Source: Anaerofilum hominis (GTDB taxonomy: Bacteria; Bacillota; Clostridia; Oscillospirales; Ruminococcaceae). From it: 64,000 bases of DNA. The stretch spans positions 124,001 through 188,000 of the forward strand of contig NZ_JACONZ010000001.1 in assembly GCF_014287275.1 (NCBI RefSeq), given 5' to 3'. Positions 1 through 8,622 of the stretch are shown one piece after another (position 1 is the stretch's first letter; each line of letters begins with the position of its first letter). A program made the translations under genes and the position numbers. The notes beneath the pieces were generated by a model that saw only the letters and a program-made list of their open reading frames with translations, was not told the origin of the DNA and made no database searches.

Positions 1-389
1 CCCTTTATCATACACAGACAGGCGCCGCCGCGCAAGCTGCAACAGCAGCACGGCCGGGACAGCCGGCCCGGCCATCTCAAAAAGAGCGGGGCGCAGCAGC
101 CTCTTCCTGCTGCGCGACCGACCCGGGCGCTTTTGGGCAAGGCAGGCAAGGCTGTGTCTCTCAAGGGCATGGGCCCATGCGAAAGGGACCCCGGTACTGT
201 GTACGGGGTCCCTTTTTTCAGTTTGATATCGCCTTTGCGCGCTGAAAAAGCGGCGCTTTCAGCCTTGTCTTGCAGAAAGCGCACTGCCGCCGCTTTCGCG
301 CTTTTGACCGGAAGTCCGCGTCCCGCCCGCGCTTTTTTCAAGACGCCGTCGGCAGGGCTGCGCGGAAAATACAGGCGAAACCGGCTTTT
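1..389. other. Gene-free left edge
   Basis: I see no convincing coding sequence before the spoIVFB-like stop codon at 390. The stretch is GC-rich. It holds a hairpin near 92-116 (GCGCAGCAG pairing with CTGCTGCGC) and a clear plus-strand terminator at 182-218. Open frames here lack recognisable motifs and look like composition artefacts. Confidence 0.6.
182..218 (+). terminator. Rho-independent terminator, plus strand
   Basis: A 12-bp stem (AAAGGGACCCCG at 182-193 pairing with CGGGGTCCCTTT at 204-215) is followed by a T-run ending at 218. The T-run is on the plus strand, so it should end a plus-strand transcript coming from left of the window. In the minus direction only three T residues follow, so it would serve the spoIVFB-like gene poorly. 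Confidence 0.65.
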
Positions 390-971
390 TTACGAGCGCA
401 GGCTTTTGGCGCACAGGGCCAGCACCATCAGGCAAAAACCCAGAGACAGAAGAAAACCGGCGCCGCGGTATCGCAGCAGAACGCCGCCGAAAATGGCCAG
501 CAAAAAGCAGCAGCAAAGGGTCAGTGCACGGAACAGCACCCCGTCCATGAGCCCAAAGCAGTTGGAGAGCAGCCGTCCGCCGTCCAAAAAGCCGATGGGT
601 AGCAGATTGAAAAGCGCCATGCAGAGATTTTCACACGCAAAAAAGTAGCGCAGATACGAGGCGCGGTGCTGGATCAGCAGATAAGCGGCCAGCGCCGCAG
701 CGAGATTTGCCGCCGGCCCGGCCAGCAGCAGCAGGTTTTCTTTTTGCAGCGAAAGCCGCACGCCGTCCATCTTCATCGCAAGGCCGGAAAGCGAACAGGT
801 GACGTGTGGGAAATGCCCGGTGAGGGCGCAGAACGCCAGAATATGGCCGCCCTCATGCAGCGCGGCGCAGAGCAGCGACAGCTTGGCAAAGCCGGTCGCG
901 TCCCACATCAGCAGCAGCGTCAGGGCGGCGAGCAACGGCACCGGCGCCCTGACCGAAAAAAAGCGTTTCAA
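390..971 (-). CDS. spoIVFB: SpoIVFB-like M50 site-2 protease
   Basis: This is a small (193 aa) multi-pass membrane zinc metalloprotease. The zinc motif HEGGH is at residues 39-43 and the third-ligand motif NLLPIGFLDGG at 122-132; hydrophobic segments fill most of the rest. In Bacillus the family member SpoIVFB cleaves pro-sigma-K in the outer forespore membrane. Start: a TTG whose last bases overlap the TGA stop of the upstream M23 gene (TTGA, 4 bp), which implies translational coupling. The pairing with a LytM-domain partner matches the spoIVFA-spoIVFB operon, so that role is favoured over a generic M50 protease. I cannot see whether the organism processes a pro-sigma-K; the substrate is inferred. 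Confidence 0.82.
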   Translation of the reverse strand: MKRFFSVRAPVPLLAALTLLLMWDATGFAKLSLLCAALHEGGHILAFCALTGHFPHVTCSLSGLAMKMDGVRLSLQKENLLLLAGPAANLAAALAAYLLIQHRASYLRYFFACENLCMALFNLLPIGFLDGGRLLSNCFGLMDGVLFRALTLCCCFLLAIFGGVLLRYRGAGFLLSLGFCLMVLALCAKSLRS

Positions 972-1798
972 AGCCCCAGCGCCGCGGCCGGGTCCACCCG
1001 CACCCCGTCGATCAGCAGCTCAAAATGCAGATGCGGCCCGGTGGAAACACCGGTGCTGCCCACCAGCCCCACGGTCTCTCCCCGCTTGAGGCTCTGGCCC
1101 GTCTTTACCGATATCTGCGACAGATGATTGTAGGTGGTACAGACGCTGCCCGAATGGATCACCTTGACGTAGTTGCCGTTGATGTCGTCGAAGCCGGTCT
1201 CCGCGACCACTCCCGGCCAGACAGCGGCCGCCGGCGTCCCCAGCGGCGCGGCCAGGTCCACGCCGGTGTGGAAATCGGTCTTTCCTGTAATGGGGTGGAC
1301 GCGGTAGCCAAAGGGGGAGGTCAGCGTCCCCTGCACCGGCATGGCGGGCTTGTCGCTGAGCACATAGCCCGCCAGCGTCACTGTTTTCAGGTATTCCGCG
1401 TGGGTGACTTCATACTGTCCGCCCTGTCCCAGCGCACTGTCGGGCTTTTCTGCCCCCAGCTGTTCCACGGCGCGGCGCAGTTTCTCCTGCAAACTCTCGA
1501 CCCCTGCGCTGGCAAAGCGGAACAGCTCCCCGCTGCTGGTAAGAGACACGCCCTGGGTGAGCATTTCCCCATACCGCTTGCCCATCTGCGCAAAAAAATC
1601 AGGAGAGGCAAACCGCATCACCAGCACAAATGCCACCACACAGAGGCAGAACAGCAGCTGCACCGTCAGGATGGGGCTGACCTTGTCCTCTCCCCCTCTG
1701 CCGGTCTTTGCACCCGCCGCGCGAAAGATCTGTTTTTGCCCCGCCGCCTGTTCCCCGCTTTTTTTCTCTTCCTCTCCCTCTTTTACCCACGCGTCCAT
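968..1798 (-). CDS. spoIVFA: SpoIVFA-like membrane M23 (LytM) protein
   Basis: The protein is about 276 aa: a charged N-terminus, one membrane segment around residues 44-62, a linker, and a C-terminal M23/LytM domain. All metal and catalytic positions of a LytM peptidase appear present: the HxxxD motif (HTGVD, about 177-181), a single His in YNHL (about 225) and HLH (about 256-258). Its product would sit in the membrane with the domain outside, where SpoIVFA holds SpoIVFB inactive. The start is the ATG at 1798, with GGAGG 11 nt upstream; an in-frame GTG at 1810 is too close to that site. It overlaps the M50 gene by 4 bp. A SpoIIQ-like or general cell-wall endopeptidase is the alternative reading. 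Confidence 0.72.
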   Translation of the reverse strand: MDAWVKEGEEEKKSGEQAAGQKQIFRAAGAKTGRGGEDKVSPILTVQLLFCLCVVAFVLVMRFASPDFFAQMGKRYGEMLTQGVSLTSSGELFRFASAGVESLQEKLRRAVEQLGAEKPDSALGQGGQYEVTHAEYLKTVTLAGYVLSDKPAMPVQGTLTSPFGYRVHPITGKTDFHTGVDLAAPLGTPAAAVWPGVVAETGFDDINGNYVKVIHSGSVCTTYNHLSQISVKTGQSLKRGETVGLVGSTGVSTGPHLHFELLIDGVRVDPAAALGL

Positions 1799-1857
1799 TC
1801 TGCCAGGCACCTCCCCGCTCTGCGATCCTCATTCCCTGCAATATATGCGGGGGCAGA

Positions 1858-1912
1858 AAAAAAGAGAACCACGTGTAATGCTGATCAGCTTTACATATGG
1901 TTCTCTCAAAAA
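1858..1912 (-). terminator. Terminator after nfnB
   Basis: A long imperfect stem (AGAGAACC near one end pairing with GGTTCTCT at the other, with a TGATCA-centred tip) is followed on the minus strand by a T-run, seen as the plus-strand A-run at 1857-1863. It lies just downstream of the nfnB stop and separates nfnAB from the spoIVFA-like gene. Confidence 0.85.
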
Positions 1913-1964
1913 ACGGAAAGAAACGGTGCAGAAGATCACACCGCAAGGCCCGGGCTGCTTTCGC

Positions 1965-3350
1965 TCATTTCCCCTGGAGATAATCGCAGATGGCAGCGGC
2001 GGCTTTTTTGCCCGCGCCCATGGCGGAGATGACGGTGGCAGCGCCGGTCACCGCGTCGCCGCCCGCCCAGACCCCCTCCTTGGAGGTGTGCATCGACTCG
2101 TCCACCACAAAGCAGCCCCGACGGTCTGTTTCCAGGTCTGGCGTCGTGTTTTTCACCAGCGGGTTCGGGCTGGTGCCGATGGCCATGATCACCGTGTCCG
2201 CCTCCAGCTCGAACTCAGAACCCGCCACCGCCACCGGGCGCCGGCGGCCCGAGGCGTCCGGCTCGCCCAGCTCCATCCGCGCGCACCGCAGCGCCCGCGC
2301 GTGCCCCGCTTCGTCCCCCAGGATCTCCACCGGATTTGTCAGGGTGCGGAACACAATGCCCTCTTCTTTGGCGTGTTCCACCTCTTCCCGCCGCGCAGGC
2401 ATCTCCGCCTCGCTGCGCCGGTACACGATCGACACTTCCTCCGCGCCCATCCGCACCGCGCACCGCGCCGCGTCCATCGCCACGTTCCCCCCGCCGATCA
2501 CCGCCACCCTGCGCACCGTCGCAAGCGGCGTCTCCGCCTCCGGCCGGTACGCTTTCATCAGATTGATCCGGGTCAGGTATTCGTTTGCCGAATAGACCCC
2601 CAGCAGCATCTCCCCGGGGATCCCCATGAAATTCGGCAGCCCCGCGCCCGTGGACACAAAAACCGCCTCATACCCCGCCGCAAACAGTTCGTCCACCGAG
2701 TGCAGCTTGCCGATCACCTCGTTGGTGCGGATCTCCACGCCCAGCGCTTTCAGCCCCTCGATCTCCCCCGCCACGATGCTCTTGGGCAGACGGAACTCCG
2801 GGATGCCGTAGCTCAGCACGCCGCCCGCCAGATGCAGCGATTCGAACACCGTCACCCCGTGCCCCTGCCGGGCCAGCTCGCCCGCGCAGGTCAGCCCTGC
2901 CGGGCCAGCGCCGATCACTGCCACCCTCCGCCCGCTGGGCTCCGGCCGCTCCACTTTTTTCTCTGCCCGCGCGTTGTGCCGGTCCGCCACATACCGCTCC
3001 AAACGGCCGATCGCCACCGCTTCTCCCTTGATCCCCCGCACACAGTTCTTTTCGCACTGGCTCTCCTGCGGACATACCCGCCCGCATACCGCCGGCAGGG
3101 ACGAATGCCGCGCGATCGACTCGTACGCCGCTTCCTCCTGCCCCGCGCGCAGCTTGGCGATGAAATCCGGGATGTCCACGTTCACCGGGCATCCCGCCAC
3201 ACAGGGCCGTGTCCTGCAGTTCAGGCACCGCTGGGCCTCCGCCGCCGCCTGCTCCGCCGTATATCCCAGCGCCACCTCTTCAAAATTGTGCCGCCGCTCC
3301 TCCGGCGCCTGCACCGGCATGGCGTTCTTTTCCATTGCCATATCCGCCAT
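1965..3350 (-). CDS. nfnB: NfnB, ferredoxin:NADP+ oxidoreductase large subunit (GltA-like)
   Basis: A 461-aa flavoprotein of the glutamate-synthase small-subunit family. It has two N-terminal 4Fe-4S cysteine sets (C42, C45, C50, C54 and C89, C93, C99, C103), an FAD dinucleotide fold (VIGAGPAG near 145-152) and a second, NADPH-binding fold (VIGGGNV near 284-290). In isolation this could be called gltA. The start codon directly follows the stop of an NfnA homologue, which identifies the electron-bifurcating NADH-dependent ferredoxin:NADP+ oxidoreductase. That cytoplasmic complex couples reduced ferredoxin plus NADH to NADP+ reduction in anaerobes. No glutamate synthase large subunit is nearby. 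The transcript ends at the hairpin near 1858-1912. Confidence 0.9.
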   Translation of the reverse strand: MADMAMEKNAMPVQAPEERRHNFEEVALGYTAEQAAAEAQRCLNCRTRPCVAGCPVNVDIPDFIAKLRAGQEEAAYESIARHSSLPAVCGRVCPQESQCEKNCVRGIKGEAVAIGRLERYVADRHNARAEKKVERPEPSGRRVAVIGAGPAGLTCAGELARQGHGVTVFESLHLAGGVLSYGIPEFRLPKSIVAGEIEGLKALGVEIRTNEVIGKLHSVDELFAAGYEAVFVSTGAGLPNFMGIPGEMLLGVYSANEYLTRINLMKAYRPEAETPLATVRRVAVIGGGNVAMDAARCAVRMGAEEVSIVYRRSEAEMPARREEVEHAKEEGIVFRTLTNPVEILGDEAGHARALRCARMELGEPDASGRRRPVAVAGSEFELEADTVIMAIGTSPNPLVKNTTPDLETDRRGCFVVDESMHTSKEGVWAGGDAVTGAATVISAMGAGKKAAAAICDYLQGK

Positions 3351-4187
3351 TTATTCCACCCCCAACAGCCGGCATACATGCCCTTTTTTCTCCGCTTCCT
3401 GCTCCCGGTAGCTGCCGTTGCGCTTCATCAGCTCGTCAAAATCTACCTCGTGTCCGTCAAAATCCGGCCCGTCCACACACGCGAACCGCACCTTGCCTCC
3501 CACCGTCACCCGGCAGCCACCGCACATCCCGGTCCCGTCGATCATGATCGGGTTCAGGCTCACCGTGGTCGGGATGCCGTACTCCTTTGTCACCCCGCAC
3601 ACCGCCCGCATCATCGGCACCGGGCCGATGGCGATCACCCGGTCATATCCCGCCCCGACCTCGATCTGTTCCCTCAGAATATCCGTCACAAAGCCTTTCT
3701 GCCCGTAGCTGCCGTCGTCCGTCGCCAGCAGCAGCCGGTCGCAGGCGCGGCGCATCTCTTCTTCCAAAATCACGATCTCTTTGCTGCGGAAACCCGCGAT
3801 CAGGTCCACCGGCACACCCTGCCCGTGCAGGTGCTTTGCCTGCGGGTAGGCGATCGCGCATCCCACGCCGCCCCCCACCACGGCCACTTTCCGATATCCA
3901 TCCAGATGGGTCGCCACCCCGAGAGGACCCGCCACGTCGGTGACCATCTCCCCCTCTTTCAGCGCCCCCAGCAGCAGCGTCCCCGCTCCCACTTTCTGGA
4001 ATACGATCTGGATCGTCCCCGCCTCCCGGTCATAATCCTCTATCGTCAGCGGGATCCGCTCCCCCAGCTCCCCTGTGCGCACGATCACAAACTGGCCTGG
4101 CTGCGCCTTTGCCGCGATCTCCGCTGCCTCCAGCTTCAGCAGCACCGTCGTGCTGTTCAATTCCCGCTTCTCCAGTATCCTGTTCAT
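3351..4187 (-). CDS. nfnA: NfnA, ferredoxin:NADP+ oxidoreductase small subunit
   Basis: A 278-aa ferredoxin-NADP reductase-like protein. An N-terminal FAD barrel (RIPLTI near 44-49) precedes a nucleotide-binding domain (VAVVGGGVG near 101-109). The C-terminal 2Fe-2S ligand set is D217, C222, C225 and C237; the aspartate-plus-three-cysteine pattern is typical of NfnA. It partners NfnB, whose ATG abuts this stop codon. The start is the ATG at 4187, preceded by AGGGGAG at good spacing; the open frame extends 91 codons further upstream, but that part has no family similarity. A promoter lies about 260 bp upstream. Dihydroorotate dehydrogenase electron-transfer subunit (PyrK) is the close relative, excluded by the NfnB neighbour. 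Confidence 0.9.
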   Translation of the reverse strand: MNRILEKRELNSTTVLLKLEAAEIAAKAQPGQFVIVRTGELGERIPLTIEDYDREAGTIQIVFQKVGAGTLLLGALKEGEMVTDVAGPLGVATHLDGYRKVAVVGGGVGCAIAYPQAKHLHGQGVPVDLIAGFRSKEIVILEEEMRRACDRLLLATDDGSYGQKGFVTDILREQIEVGAGYDRVIAIGPVPMMRAVCGVTKEYGIPTTVSLNPIMIDGTGMCGGCRVTVGGKVRFACVDGPDFDGHEVDFDELMKRNGSYREQEAEKKGHVCRLLGVE

Positions 4188-4448
4188 CTCTCTATTCTCC
4201 CCTCTGGCAGAAAGGCCGGCCCCGGCGTTTTGCGCCGGGCAGCGCAAAGCGCGCAGCGTCTTTTGAAAGCTGCCGCTTTTTCTTTCTGCGGCCTTGAGCA
4301 GCCGGCCGGACCATGCCCGCGCGGGCTTCGCTTTGGCGCGCAAAAGGTCCCGCGCCGGGGAACGGCCATCCCCTCCTGAAAGGAGAGAACGCCTGTTCCC
4401 GCCGTTTGCCCGCAGCGTTTTCCCGTGCCCGGCAAGCTGCTGTCTATC

Positions 4449-4478
4449 ATTATATATCAATGCCCCGCCTCACCGCAA
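4449..4478 (-). promoter_or_regulatory. Predicted sigma-A promoter of nfnAB
   Basis: On the minus strand TTGCGG (plus 4473-4478), an 18-bp spacer and a perfect TATAAT (plus 4449-4454) form a sigma-A promoter. The start would be near 4441, giving an nfnA leader of about 250 nt. No Rex-type operator was seen. Confidence 0.6.
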
Positions 4479-4511
4479 CCCAAAGCGGGGGCAGGCCCCA
4501 AAATTCACAGC

Positions 4512-4543
4512 AAAAACCCGCCGGTGCGTTTTGCACCGGCGGG
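4512..4543 (-). terminator. Terminator of the amidohydrolase gene
   Basis: A perfect 11-bp GC stem (CCCGCCGGTGC at 4517-4527 pairing with 4533-4543) with a 5-nt loop is followed by five T residues on the minus strand (plus A-run 4512-4516). It sits about 50 bp past the amidohydrolase stop. Confidence 0.9.
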
Positions 4544-4590
4544 CCTGCCGAAACCCCGGTCATCCTGCGCTGCCGGGGGCGCTTCGTATC

Positions 4591-5742
4591 TTACTCGGCC
4601 AGCGCGTCCACCGCCACCTGGGCATAAAGGGCGACCCCGATCTCAAAAGCGCTCTCGTCGATCACAAAATGGTCGCTGTGCTGGGGGGCGTCGCCGCCGC
4701 CGCCCAGCATGCAGAACGCGGCTTTGGCGTGGGCAGTGTACTCCGCAAAATCTTCCCCGCCCATCTGCAGCCGGTCGGTGCGCATGACCAGCGCATTGTC
4801 TGCGACCTTGCGGGCGGCGTTAAAGGCGAGGTCCGTCATCGCGGGATCGTTGATGAGCACCTCGGTGATGCTGTTGTATTCCACCTCCGCCTCGGCGCGG
4901 AAAGTGGCGGCCGTCTCCTGCGCGATGCGCTCGACCACTGCGGGCAGCTTTTCGTGCACCTCGCGGCTGAAGCTGCGGATGGTGCCCTCCAGCACGGCCT
5001 CGCCGGACACGATATTGAAACGGGTGCCGGAATGGAACGAGCCGACCGTGACGACAAGCGGGTCCACCGGAGAAAATTCGCGACTGACCATGGTCTGGAG
5101 ATTCATGACCAGGGCGCTGCCCGCCACCACGGCGTCCACGCCGGTGTCCGGCATGGCCCCATGGCAGGCCTTGCCTTTGACCACGATCCTGAACTGGTCG
5201 GTGGCTGCGGCGCTGGGACCGGCCTTGCCGGTGACCAAGCCCACGGGCGCCTGGGCCGCGATATGGATGCCGAAAATGCCATCCACGCCCTCCAGCGCGC
5301 CCTGCCGGATGGCCAGCTTTGCGCCCTGGCCGATCTCTTCCGCCGGCTGGAAGATAAAGCGCACCGTGCCGGCCAGCTGGTCCCGGATGCCGTTCAGCAC
5401 CTTGACCGCGCCCAGCAGCATGGCGCCGTGGGTATCGTGCCCGCAGGCGTGCATAAAGCCCTCGTTCTCGCTTGCAAAGGGCAGGCCGGTCTTTTCCGTG
5501 ATGCTCAGCGCGTCGATGTCGCCGCGCAGCGCCACAGTCTTGCCGGGCCTGGCGCCCTTTACCTCCGCCACGATGCCGGTGGGGTCCAGGCGGCGATAGG
5601 AAACGCCCAGCTTGTCAAGCTCTTCCGCGATGCGGTCCGTGGTGCGGAACTCCTGCAGGCTGGCCTCGGGATGCTGATGCAGGTCGCGGCGGAAAGCGAC
5701 GACCTCGGGCTGTACTTCATGTGCGAGTTTGCGGATATCCAA
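4591..5742 (-). CDS. M20D amidohydrolase (N-acyl amino acid / hippurate hydrolase type)
   Basis: A 383-aa M20-family metallohydrolase that removes acyl groups from N-acyl amino acids or similar amides. The catalytic-site positions are all seen: C100 and H102 in ACGHDTH, the glutamate pair at 135-136 in QPAEE, H160 in FGIH, and a C-terminal His in the APQHSDHF segment. A dimerisation domain with CHGAMPDTGVDA lies between. Full family length, no signal peptide, so cytoplasmic. It has its own terminator and no obvious operon partner. M20D members act on hippurate, indole-acetyl-amino acids, acetyl-diaminopimelate and others; the sequence does not choose among them. Confidence 0.9.
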   Translation of the reverse strand: MDIRKLAHEVQPEVVAFRRDLHQHPEASLQEFRTTDRIAEELDKLGVSYRRLDPTGIVAEVKGARPGKTVALRGDIDALSITEKTGLPFASENEGFMHACGHDTHGAMLLGAVKVLNGIRDQLAGTVRFIFQPAEEIGQGAKLAIRQGALEGVDGIFGIHIAAQAPVGLVTGKAGPSAAATDQFRIVVKGKACHGAMPDTGVDAVVAGSALVMNLQTMVSREFSPVDPLVVTVGSFHSGTRFNIVSGEAVLEGTIRSFSREVHEKLPAVVERIAQETAATFRAEAEVEYNSITEVLINDPAMTDLAFNAARKVADNALVMRTDRLQMGGEDFAEYTAHAKAAFCMLGGGGDAPQHSDHFVIDESAFEIGVALYAQVAVDALAE

Positions 5743-5881
5743 ATTGACGGCCTTCTTTCCAAAAGGATTATTTTGCTTTTAACCATACCACAAAAAAGGG
5801 CCGCAGTAAACAAAAACCGTCGAAAACGGGCACCGGGCTCCTAAAAAATCATTGTTGCAAAAAACGCCGCGCCCCAAAACC

Positions 5882-5925
5882 AAAAAGCCGGGCGCGCCTG
5901 TGGTCCCCGGCGCGCCCGGCTTTTT
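5882..5925 (-). terminator. Bidirectional terminator after ppk1
   Basis: A perfect 12-bp stem (GCCGGGCGCGCC at 5887-5898 with 5909-5920) is flanked by A5 at 5882-5886 and T5 at 5921-5925, so it can work on either strand. On the minus strand it follows the ppk1 stop at 6029. Confidence 0.88.
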
Positions 5926-6028
5926 GATCCTGTCTTTTTGCGTCTTTCTGCCGGGCCGCTGTGCGGCGGCCCGGAACGGCAGAGCGCTGTTTCCGCTCTT
6001 CCCCCTGGGGCGCGAAAGGTTTTAGGTT

Positions 6029-8251
6029 TTATTCCTTTTCGCTCTTCTTTTTGCCGCCCAGCACCCCGCGCAGCCGCTGCAGCAGCGAGGGCCGCTCTGC
6101 TTTCGCCTCGGCGGCGCGCCGCTCCCGCAGCTGTTCCGCCGCACCCGACAGCCGGCGCGGCGCGGTATAGGCGGTGTAGTAGTCGGTCCAGCTGTTGGCA
6201 AAATAGTTGTACATTTCCATCTGGCTGTCCACGGCCGTCTCGTTCTCGGCCCTTTTGACCTTTGTATAGGTGCCGTCCGGCTGCATCTGCCGGGCGTTGA
6301 CGTTGTCTGTGAGCTGGTAGCGCAGCATATTGACCAGGGTATTTTTGATGGCCGGGTCCTCCACCTTGACGCCGATCTCCACCCGCCGTTCCGTATTGCG
6401 GGTCAAAAAGTCGCCGGACGCGATATAGACGCGGCGATTCTGGGTGCCGCCGAAAGAATAGATGCGGCTGTGTTCCAGATAGCGGCCGACGATGCTGCGC
6501 ACCTCGATGTTCTCGGTCAATTCCGGCACCCCGGCCCGGAAGCAGCAGATGCCGCGGATGATCATTTTCACCGGCACGCCCACGCAGCTTGCCTCAGACA
6601 GTTTGAGGATCAGGTCGCGGTCGCTGATCGAGTTGCACTTCAGGGTGATGGCGGCCTCCTGTCCGGCGCGCTTTGCGTCGATCTCGCGCTGGATCTCTTC
6701 CAGGATCACCGACTTGAAACGGCAGGGCGCCACCAGCAGGCGGCTGGTCTCAGTGGTGGTGCGCTCTACCGCCAGATCGTTGAAGACCTCCGCCACCTCC
6801 TCGCCCAGGGCCTGGTCGGCGCTGACAAAGCACAGGTCGGTGTACAGTTCGGCTGTCTTTTCGTTGTAATTGCCGGTGCCGATCTGCGAGATATACTGGT
6901 ACTGGCCGCCCACCTTGCGGGTGATGAGGGTGAGCTTTGAGTGCACTTTATAGTCCTCAAAGCCGTAGATCACGGTGCAGCCCGCGCTCTCCAGCTGTTT
7001 GGACCAGTCGATGTTGTTCTGCTCGTCGAAACGGGCCCGCAGCTCGACGATGGTGACGACCTCTTTGCCGTTTTCAGCCGCGTTGATCAGCGCTTCCACG
7101 ATCTTCGAATCGGTGGCCATGCGGTAAAGCGTCATCTTGATCGAGATGACGGTGGGGTCCGCCGCTGCCTCATTGAGCATATTGATAAACGGGCGGATGC
7201 TCTGGAACGGATAAGCGATCAGCACATCCCGCTTGCGCACCGCCCGGGTAAGGCTGAACTCCGGCACAGGCAGCATGGGGCGCACCGGCGTGTAAAAGAG
7301 CTGGGTCAGCCCCTCTTTGGCCATGCGGCCCATCAGCGGGCGCGCAAAGCCCATGTCCAGCGGCGCGGACTGCGCAAAGCTCTGTCGCCGGTCCAGCACC
7401 AGCTTGCGGCAGAGAAAATCCACGATCTCGTCCGACGCGCGGGGGGTGATCTGCAGCCGCACCGCCGCCAGCTTGCGCCGTTTTTTCAACAGCTCGCTCA
7501 TCACCGCGCGATAGTCCAGGTCCTGGTCCTGCATGGCTTCCTGCAGGTTGATGTCCGCGTTGCGGGTGACCCGGAAGATGCAGCTCTCCGTGACGGTATA
7601 GCGCCCAAAAGCGAGATGCGCAAAATGGCGCACCAGCTCTTCCACCAGGGCAAAACGGGTCACCCCGTCCATCTTCATGCAGATCAGCCGCTCGAACTGG
7701 CTGCTGACCGGGATGAGGCCAAAAGCTTCCGTGCCGTCGTCTTTTTCCTTGACCCGCGCGCCGATATAGATCTCCAGGTTGCGCAGGAACGGAAAGGGGT
7801 GGCGGCGGTCGATGATCTGGGGCGAAAGCACCGGGTAGAGCTCAGAGAGAAAATATTTTTTCCAGAAATGCTCTTCGTCCTTGGTGAGCTTGGAAAAATC
7901 CACCTTTTGATAGCCGTAATCCGCCAGGTGCGAAAACAGCTTTGCGATGATCTTGTCGCAGTGCTCCTGCAGTTCGCCGGCGACCGGCATGATCGCGCGC
8001 AGCTGGGCGGTCGGGGTCATGTTGGTCTTGTTTTCCTTTTTTTCCTCTTTCAAGAGGGTCTGGTCGTAGAGAGAACCCACCCGGATCATAAAAAATTCGT
8101 CCAGGTTGCTCGCGTAGATGGAGGCAAAATTGAGCTGTTCGGCCAGGGGCACCCCCTTGTCTTTTGCCAGCTCCAGTACCCTGCGGTCAAATTCCAGCCA
8201 GCTGAGTTCCCGGTTGATGAAGATCGCATTTTTTCCTTCTGCGCCGCTCAT
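6029..8251 (-). CDS. ppk1: Polyphosphate kinase 1
   Basis: PPK1 reversibly transfers the gamma phosphate of ATP to inorganic polyphosphate. The 740-aa protein has the N-terminal and head domains and the two phospholipase-D-like halves that carry the catalytic histidines: His in VHSKLTLI near residue 437 (the autophosphorylated one) and His in EHSRIYSF near 594. It starts MSGAEGKNAIFINRELSW, typical of the family. The start is the ATG at 8251 with GGAG 8 nt upstream; a frame extension to 8281 overlaps comEA without its own ribosome site. Last gene of the lspA-rluD-HAD-comEA-ppk1 string, closed by the strong hairpin at 5882-5925. No exopolyphosphatase is adjacent. Confidence 0.96.
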   Translation of the reverse strand: MSGAEGKNAIFINRELSWLEFDRRVLELAKDKGVPLAEQLNFASIYASNLDEFFMIRVGSLYDQTLLKEEKKENKTNMTPTAQLRAIMPVAGELQEHCDKIIAKLFSHLADYGYQKVDFSKLTKDEEHFWKKYFLSELYPVLSPQIIDRRHPFPFLRNLEIYIGARVKEKDDGTEAFGLIPVSSQFERLICMKMDGVTRFALVEELVRHFAHLAFGRYTVTESCIFRVTRNADINLQEAMQDQDLDYRAVMSELLKKRRKLAAVRLQITPRASDEIVDFLCRKLVLDRRQSFAQSAPLDMGFARPLMGRMAKEGLTQLFYTPVRPMLPVPEFSLTRAVRKRDVLIAYPFQSIRPFINMLNEAAADPTVISIKMTLYRMATDSKIVEALINAAENGKEVVTIVELRARFDEQNNIDWSKQLESAGCTVIYGFEDYKVHSKLTLITRKVGGQYQYISQIGTGNYNEKTAELYTDLCFVSADQALGEEVAEVFNDLAVERTTTETSRLLVAPCRFKSVILEEIQREIDAKRAGQEAAITLKCNSISDRDLILKLSEASCVGVPVKMIIRGICCFRAGVPELTENIEVRSIVGRYLEHSRIYSFGGTQNRRVYIASGDFLTRNTERRVEIGVKVEDPAIKNTLVNMLRYQLTDNVNARQMQPDGTYTKVKRAENETAVDSQMEMYNYFANSWTDYYTAYTAPRRLSGAAEQLRERRAAEAKAERPSLLQRLRGVLGGKKKSEKE

Positions 8252-8271
8252 AAAAACTACTCCATTTCTTT

Positions 8272-8622
8272 TCAGATACACACATGAGCCTTTAAATCCG
8301 CAAAGAGCTTCTCACCGATGCCCCGGACCTGCAGCAGCTCCTCCACCGACGAAAAGCCTCCATGTGCCTCGCGATAAGCCACGATGGCCGCGGCTTTCAC
8401 TTCCCCGATGCCCGGCAGGGCCTGCAGGTCGGCCGCGGCCGCGGTGTTGAGATCGAGCCTGCCGTCCTGCACAGCATCCCAAGCCCCGCCCTGCGCCGCA
8501 GACCGCGGCGGCCCGCCCTGCAGCGGCGGATAATAGGCCAGCGCCGCGGCCGCCAGCACCGCGGTCAGCACAGCAAACAGCAGCGCCGTTTTCGCCGCGC
8601 CGCGCCGCCCCTCACCGCTCAT
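8272..8622 (-). CDS. comEA: ComEA-like helix-hairpin-helix DNA-binding protein
   Basis: A 116-aa protein with an N-terminal membrane anchor (about residues 12-31) and a C-terminal pair of helix-hairpin-helix motifs (LNTAAAADLQALPGIG near 57-72 and a second HhH ending in VRGIGEKLFADLK). ComEA binds incoming double-stranded DNA outside the membrane during transformation. It is shorter than Bacillus ComEA, lacking the N-terminal oligomerisation domain, as in many clostridia. It overlaps the end of the HAD gene by 11 bp. No comEC or comEB is nearby, so competence is not implied by this locus alone. Confidence 0.85.
   Translation of the reverse strand: MSGEGRRGAAKTALLFAVLTAVLAAAALAYYPPLQGGPPRSAAQGGAWDAVQDGRLDLNTAAAADLQALPGIGEVKAAAIVAYREAHGGFSSVEELLQVRGIGEKLFADLKAHVCI

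Larger units (their letters stand above)
4188..4590. other. Intergenic leader of nfnAB and 3' end of amidohydrolase unit
   Basis: This 403-bp stretch holds the nfnAB promoter (4449-4478), a roughly 250-nt leader and the amidohydrolase terminator (4512-4543). The leader contains a possible 61-codon frame (4184-4369) whose stop overlaps the nfnA start. I do not recognise a riboswitch class in it. Confidence 0.6.

Noticed and set aside
1965..3350. Calling the gene gltA (glutamate synthase small subunit)
   Set aside because: No GltB is adjacent, while an NfnA homologue with the Asp-Cys3 cluster site abuts it; NfnB is the better call.
1404..4379. Very long plus-strand open frame (991 codons) opposite nfnAB
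   Set aside because: It is antisense to well-supported nfnA and nfnB, is rich in Arg/His/Pro without domains, and is a by-product of high GC and codon bias.
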